Position numbers and translations under genes: made by a program. A stretch of DNA of 64,000 bases, taken from Pseudomonadota bacterium. GTDB lineage: Bacteria; Pseudomonadota; Gammaproteobacteria; Steroidobacterales; Steroidobacteraceae. Positions 60,661-64,000 of this stretch are shown here, piece after piece. The stretch spans positions 1 to 64,000 of the forward strand of contig JAFAGC010000118.1 in NCBI GenBank assembly GCA_023423065.1, in the 5' to 3' direction. Within the stretch, counting starts at the first letter, position 1, and every line of letters starts with the position of its first letter. The notes beneath the pieces are model-generated. The model was given only the letters and a program-made list of their open reading frames with translations, searched no databases and had not been told where the DNA came from.

Positions 60661-61077
60661 ATGCCGCAGCCGTTCCATCTCGCGATTCCGGTTCACGACC
60701 TCGAGGCGGCACGCGGTTTTTACGGCGGGGTATTCGGATGTCCCGAGGGGCGCAGCAGCGCCGAGTGGGTGGACTTCGATTTTTTCGGCCACCAGGTGGT
60801 CGCGCACCTGGATCCCGGCAGACAAGAACACGTTCATCACAATGAAGTCGACGGGCACGAGGTGCCCGTGCCGCACTTCGGCATCGTCATGGAATGGAAC
60901 AGCTGGCACACGCTCGCCGAGCGGCTGCGCGGCCTGGGCACTCGCTTCGAGATCGAGCCGGGCATCCGCTTCGCGGGGCAGGTCGGCGAGCAGGCGACGA
61001 TGTTCCTCTACGACCCGTCGGGCAACGCGCTCGAGTTCAAGGCGTTCAAGGATCCTTCGCGGCTGTTCGCGAAGTAG
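60661..61077 (+). CDS. VOC (glyoxalase/dioxygenase-fold) protein
   Basis: A 138-residue vicinal-oxygen-chelate protein. FHLAIPVHDLEAARGFY starts the first beta-alpha-beta module and contributes His; VPHFGIVMEW opens the second; and MFLYDPSGNALEFKAF carries the closing Glu ligand. The substrate is unknown. The start has no clear ribosome site. Its last 32 bases overlap the convergent acetyl-CoA hydrolase gene. Confidence 0.87.
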   Translation: MPQPFHLAIPVHDLEAARGFYGGVFGCPEGRSSAEWVDFDFFGHQVVAHLDPGRQEHVHHNEVDGHEVPVPHFGIVMEWNSWHTLAERLRGLGTRFEIEPGIRFAGQVGEQATMFLYDPSGNALEFKAFKDPSRLFAK

Positions 61078-63259
61078 CCGCCGAACGCTCGCGTGCCGTC
61101 GCACGCAATCCCAGTCGCACGAGCTTCGCCGTCAGGCGTTCGCGGAAATCCGCGGGCTCGGATAACGCGAGGCGCTCCAGATAGACCCGATCCGTTTCGT
61201 TCGCGCCACCGCTGAGCATTGCGCGCGCGATCGCCAGGGCGCGGCCCGCGCGGTTCGCCGTGTGTTCTTTCAGCCAGCGCAGCGCGCGTGCGAGATCGAT
61301 CTCCTCGCGTGTGAGGTCCGTGCCGAAGGGATACTCGGAGAACAGGCCGGCGCGCCGCTGTGCCTCGAAGGATTCCTCGAGGCGCTCGCGCGTGTTGTGG
61401 CGGAACTGCTCCGGTATGCGGTAACCCGAATCGATCTTGTTGGCGCGCCTGGCCGAGTTCAGTAGTTCGCCCTGGAAGCGAGAATCCGCGATGTTGATCA
61501 TCGCGGCGATGCATTCGGCATCGGTGCGGCCGCGCAGGTCGGCGACGCCGTACTCCGTGATCGCGATGTCCCGCAGGTGACGCGGAATCGTGATGTGCCC
61601 GTAACCGGCGACGATGTTCGATTGCAGCCTGCCATCCTTGCGGCGCGTCGAACGCACGCACAACATCGAACGCGCGCCCGGCAATGCATGCCCCATCGCG
61701 ACGAAGTTGTACTGGCCGCCGACCCCCGAGACCACGCGGCCATCGGCGAGTCCGTCGGAGACGGCCGCGCCCAGTGTCGTCAGCATCATCGCCGTGTTGA
61801 CGAAGCGCGCGTGCGAACGTTGCGCGACGCGCAATGAGAAATCCTCGCCGTCGAGCTGGTTGATGAAGCCGACGCCGCGCATGTCGAAGAGCCGGCGCTC
61901 CGACTCGGCCAGCGCGGCGAGCGCCGCGTAGAACGAACGCGGGCCGAGCAGGAAACCCGCGTGCATGACCGTGCCGTTCTGCAGTTCGAGTCCGAGGCAT
62001 TCGCGCGCGAGAGCGGCGCGGACCTTCGCGTCCGCGAGGTCCGTGCCGATGCGTGTGCCCTCGGAAGAAACGATGGCGCCGTCCGCGAAGCGCGTTTCGC
62101 CGCGCAGAACGCCCGCATGGCGCAACGCCGCGACGTCGTCGGGGTGGAGGACGGCGTCCTTCCTGTCGTGCAACAGCGCGGCCAGCAGTCGGTCGAGCAG
62201 CGAGGCATCGATGCGCGCATTCGAGCCGTTGGCCGCGAGCGCGCGCTGCAGCGGTAGATAGTCGTAGACCCGGCGGCGCAGAATGCCGGCCCGGTACAGG
62301 TCGAGCATCTGGTCCACGAACATCTCCGTGGCGCCGAACAGGCCGGTCGCGAACGGCGCGCGCCCGCCGGTGGAATCGATCAGTTCGGCGCTGCGCTCGG
62401 TCCCCGCGTCGGCGAGTGCGCGGCGCCACGCATCGTTCTGCTGGTGCCGCAGCAGCAGCGAGTAGACGATGGAGTCGCCGAGCTCTCCGATCCCGATCTG
62501 CAGCGTGCCGCCGTCGCGCACCAGCGCGCTGGCGTGTAGCCCGATGGCGTGATCGACGGTCGACAGCGCGGGGTTGGGCGGCGCGAACAGGTCGTAGTCG
62601 TAGCGCGAATGATCGAGCAGCAGATCGAAGGTGTCGGCGCCGACATTGGCCGCGCCCAGCATGAACGGCATCTCGCGATGCACCTGGCCGAGCACCACCA
62701 GCGGCTTGCCCGCCGCGCGCAGCTTCGCGAGTTCCGGCATGAGGTCCACGGTGACGTCGGGATTGCTGCCGAGGCTGATCTCGGTGACACCACCGACAGT
62801 ACGCTTGGCGACCACGTGCGCGATCACGTTGACCCCGCGCGCGAGCGTGTCGCGCGCGCCGTGCGTGTAGTTCGCCGAGAGATAGTTCGACTGGGCGTGC
62901 CGCGAGCCCAGCAGCGACCCCGGCTCGAAGAAGAACTCGACGACTCGCACGTTGGGCGGCATCGCATCGCGGCGCATCGCCTCGAGATAGTCGAGCTCGG
63001 GGTAGTTGCCGAAGATGCGCGCCGCGAGCGGTTCGATGAAGCGGCGCTCGAGGTCGCTCGATCCCGACGGCTTGCGCAGGGACAGGGCCGTGCAGATGGT
63101 CAGGTCCAGCCCGGCATCGGCGCGCGCGCGGCGGAAGAACTCGTTGGCGATCAGGTTGGGCTTGCCGATGCCGAGCGGCAGCGCCAGCACCACGCGTTTG
63201 CCCACGCGCCGCAGCGCTTCCTCGACGATTTCCCCGACGTCATCAAACATCTGCGGCAT
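61046..63259 (-). CDS. Acetyl-CoA hydrolase/CoA-transferase family protein
   Basis: A 737-residue protein, longer than usual family members (about 400-650). The C-terminal half has the AcetylCoA_hyd_C pattern (GVGGQYNFVAMGHALPGARS, ITEYGVADLRGRTD). The N-terminal half has the matching CoA-transferase fold (LALPLGIGKPNLIANEF) and an insertion-rich middle. Relatives move CoA between short acids, for instance acetate and succinate, or hydrolyse acetyl-CoA. The gene diverges from the cupin gene by 39 bases. Acetyl-CoA synthetase lies 5 kb away, perhaps related metabolically. Confidence 0.87.
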   Translation of the reverse strand: MPQMFDDVGEIVEEALRRVGKRVVLALPLGIGKPNLIANEFFRRARADAGLDLTICTALSLRKPSGSSDLERRFIEPLAARIFGNYPELDYLEAMRRDAMPPNVRVVEFFFEPGSLLGSRHAQSNYLSANYTHGARDTLARGVNVIAHVVAKRTVGGVTEISLGSNPDVTVDLMPELAKLRAAGKPLVVLGQVHREMPFMLGAANVGADTFDLLLDHSRYDYDLFAPPNPALSTVDHAIGLHASALVRDGGTLQIGIGELGDSIVYSLLLRHQQNDAWRRALADAGTERSAELIDSTGGRAPFATGLFGATEMFVDQMLDLYRAGILRRRVYDYLPLQRALAANGSNARIDASLLDRLLAALLHDRKDAVLHPDDVAALRHAGVLRGETRFADGAIVSSEGTRIGTDLADAKVRAALARECLGLELQNGTVMHAGFLLGPRSFYAALAALAESERRLFDMRGVGFINQLDGEDFSLRVAQRSHARFVNTAMMLTTLGAAVSDGLADGRVVSGVGGQYNFVAMGHALPGARSMLCVRSTRRKDGRLQSNIVAGYGHITIPRHLRDIAITEYGVADLRGRTDAECIAAMINIADSRFQGELLNSARRANKIDSGYRIPEQFRHNTRERLEESFEAQRRAGLFSEYPFGTDLTREEIDLARALRWLKEHTANRAGRALAIARAMLSGGANETDRVYLERLALSEPADFRERLTAKLVRLGLRATARERSAATSRTAAKDP

Positions 63260-63298
63260 GCCGCTACACTACATGCGATGTCGTGAGGGTCAATCCAT

Positions 63299-63781
63299 AT
63301 GAGTCTGAAGAAACCCGCGCTCGAACCCATGTCGCTCGCGCCGCGCACCGGCAGCGGCTATCCGGAACCGTATCGTTCGCGCTGCGTGCCGCGCGAGAAG
63401 CGCGGGCTCGGCGATGCGCTCGGGCTCACGAAGATCGGGATCAATCACACCGTGTTGCCGCCCGGCAAGGAATCGTCCATGCGCCACTGGCACACGTACG
63501 AAGACGAGTTCATCTACATGCTGTCGGGCGAAGTCGTGCTGGTGACGGATGCGGGCGAACAGGTGTTGACCGCCGGAATGTGCGCGGGCTTTCCGGCCTC
63601 ACCCGACGGAAAGGCCGGCGACGGTCATCAACTCGTCAATCGCGGCAGTGAGCCCGCCGTGTATCTCGAAGTCAGCAACCGCGACCCGCGCGATTCAGCG
63701 GTGTACTCGGACGTCGATCTGAAGTTCGAACGCGTGGACGGCGCGGTGGTGTTCACCCACAAGGACGGCAGTCCCTACTAG
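63299..63781 (+). CDS. Cupin-domain protein
   Basis: A 160-residue cytoplasmic cupin. MRHWHTYEDEFIYMLSGE provides the His/His/Glu ligands and GDGHQLVNRG the final His. The C-terminal DPRDSAVYSDVDLKFER is the usual ending of this cupin subgroup, which is often annotated as a sugar-binding or oxalate-decarboxylase-like protein. Function unknown. Followed immediately by a palindromic element. Confidence 0.87.
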   Translation: MSLKKPALEPMSLAPRTGSGYPEPYRSRCVPREKRGLGDALGLTKIGINHTVLPPGKESSMRHWHTYEDEFIYMLSGEVVLVTDAGEQVLTAGMCAGFPASPDGKAGDGHQLVNRGSEPAVYLEVSNRDPRDSAVYSDVDLKFERVDGAVVFTHKDGSPY

Positions 63782-63784
63782 AGA

Positions 63785-63896
63785 GGGCAGCCCCCCCTTT
63801 CCCAGCAAAAGGGGTCAGCCCTCCATTCAATGCAGCCGTCGAGGCTGCGTATCAGAGGGAGGATCGACGCCTTTTGCCGGGAAAGGGGGGCTGCCC
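63785..63896. repeat. 112-bp palindromic intergenic element
   Basis: Outer arms 63785-63812 and 63870-63896 are near-perfect inverted copies (core CCCCCCTTTCCC with GGCAAAAGG; one indel and one substitution). An inner stem, 63832-63837 with 63843-63848 (GCAGCC / GGCTGC), forms the centre. REP- or MITE-like. It forms the end of the gene fragment at the right edge. Confidence 0.6.
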
Positions 63897-64000
63897 CCGA
63901 TCCGTTCGGGCGGCAATACCGTCACTTCGCCCTCGAGCGGCGCCGCGCGCCACACGACGAAGCGCTGGTTCACGGACGACCCCAGCGCGTCCGTGATGTT
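63827..64000 (-). CDS. 3' end of an unidentified gene (partial)
   Basis: A frame open from the right edge to a TGA at 63829-63827 gives 57 residues, beginning NITDALGSSVNQRFVVW and continuing LEGEVTVLPPERIG, which looks natural. The last 20 or so residues are encoded by the palindromic element, so the element seems to have altered this protein's end. No family assignable. Confidence 0.4.
   Translation of the reverse strand, partial: NITDALGSSVNQRFVVWRAAPLEGEVTVLPPERIGGSPPFPAKGVDPPSDTQPRRLH

Overview
The window is high-GC chromosomal DNA from a gammaproteobacterium. Gene neighbourhoods such as dprA-smg-topA, def-fmt-rsmB-ntrY-ntrX and argS followed by a SPOR protein, together with many secreted low-complexity proteins and several ECF sigma modules, suggest a member of or near the Steroidobacterales/Xanthomonadales. 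That placement is inferred from gene order and family recognition only. No rRNA, tRNA, CRISPR array, insertion sequence or prophage was recognised.

Region by region. 1-8.4 kb: c-di-GMP GGDEF/EAL protein, M15-type peptidase, HD-domain protein, and an aroE-prlC-xthA operon. 8.4-11.6 kb: a first ECF sigma/anti-sigma pair, rlmJ and two small proteins. 11.7-15 kb: a large secreted subtilase, then an inverted-repeat element. 15.3-20.8 kb: topA, smg, dprA and a LysM lipoprotein on the minus strand. 20.9-28 kb: def, fmt, rsmB, a DUF4390 protein and the ntrY/ntrX two-component pair, closed by a strong terminator. 28-35.5 kb: envelope proteins, argS, an EF-hand protein and priA, with DnaA-box-like sites at the priA start. 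35.8-37.5 kb: a second ECF sigma module (DUF3619-like, acidic small protein, DUF3106). 37.5-42.4 kb: cupin, YqhA, the pntAA-pntAB-pntB transhydrogenase and an HNH endonuclease.

42.4-53 kb holds the most unusual locus. Two large TPR-CHAT (caspase-like) predicted lipoproteins lie in tandem. The second is followed by an exported small protein, a secreted subtilase, an ECF sigma factor with a hydrophobic C-terminal tail, and a membrane anti-sigma-like protein, all on the minus strand with coupled or close junctions. The two CHAT genes share a collinear 108-bp upstream block whose conserved parts are separated by diverged spacers. This looks like a shared promoter/leader, perhaps read by the sigma factor of the same locus. 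I propose it as a candidate extracytoplasmic protease/caspase-like signalling system.

53-64 kb: a helical protein of unknown function, a 5'-3' exonuclease, a repeat-rich DUF4097 protein, an acetyl-CoA synthetase with a histone-H1-like tail, a HlyIII protein, a glycerophosphodiesterase, a 23-residue small ORF, a VOC protein, an acetyl-CoA hydrolase/transferase, a cupin and a large palindromic intergenic element. Both window edges carry probable gene fragments.
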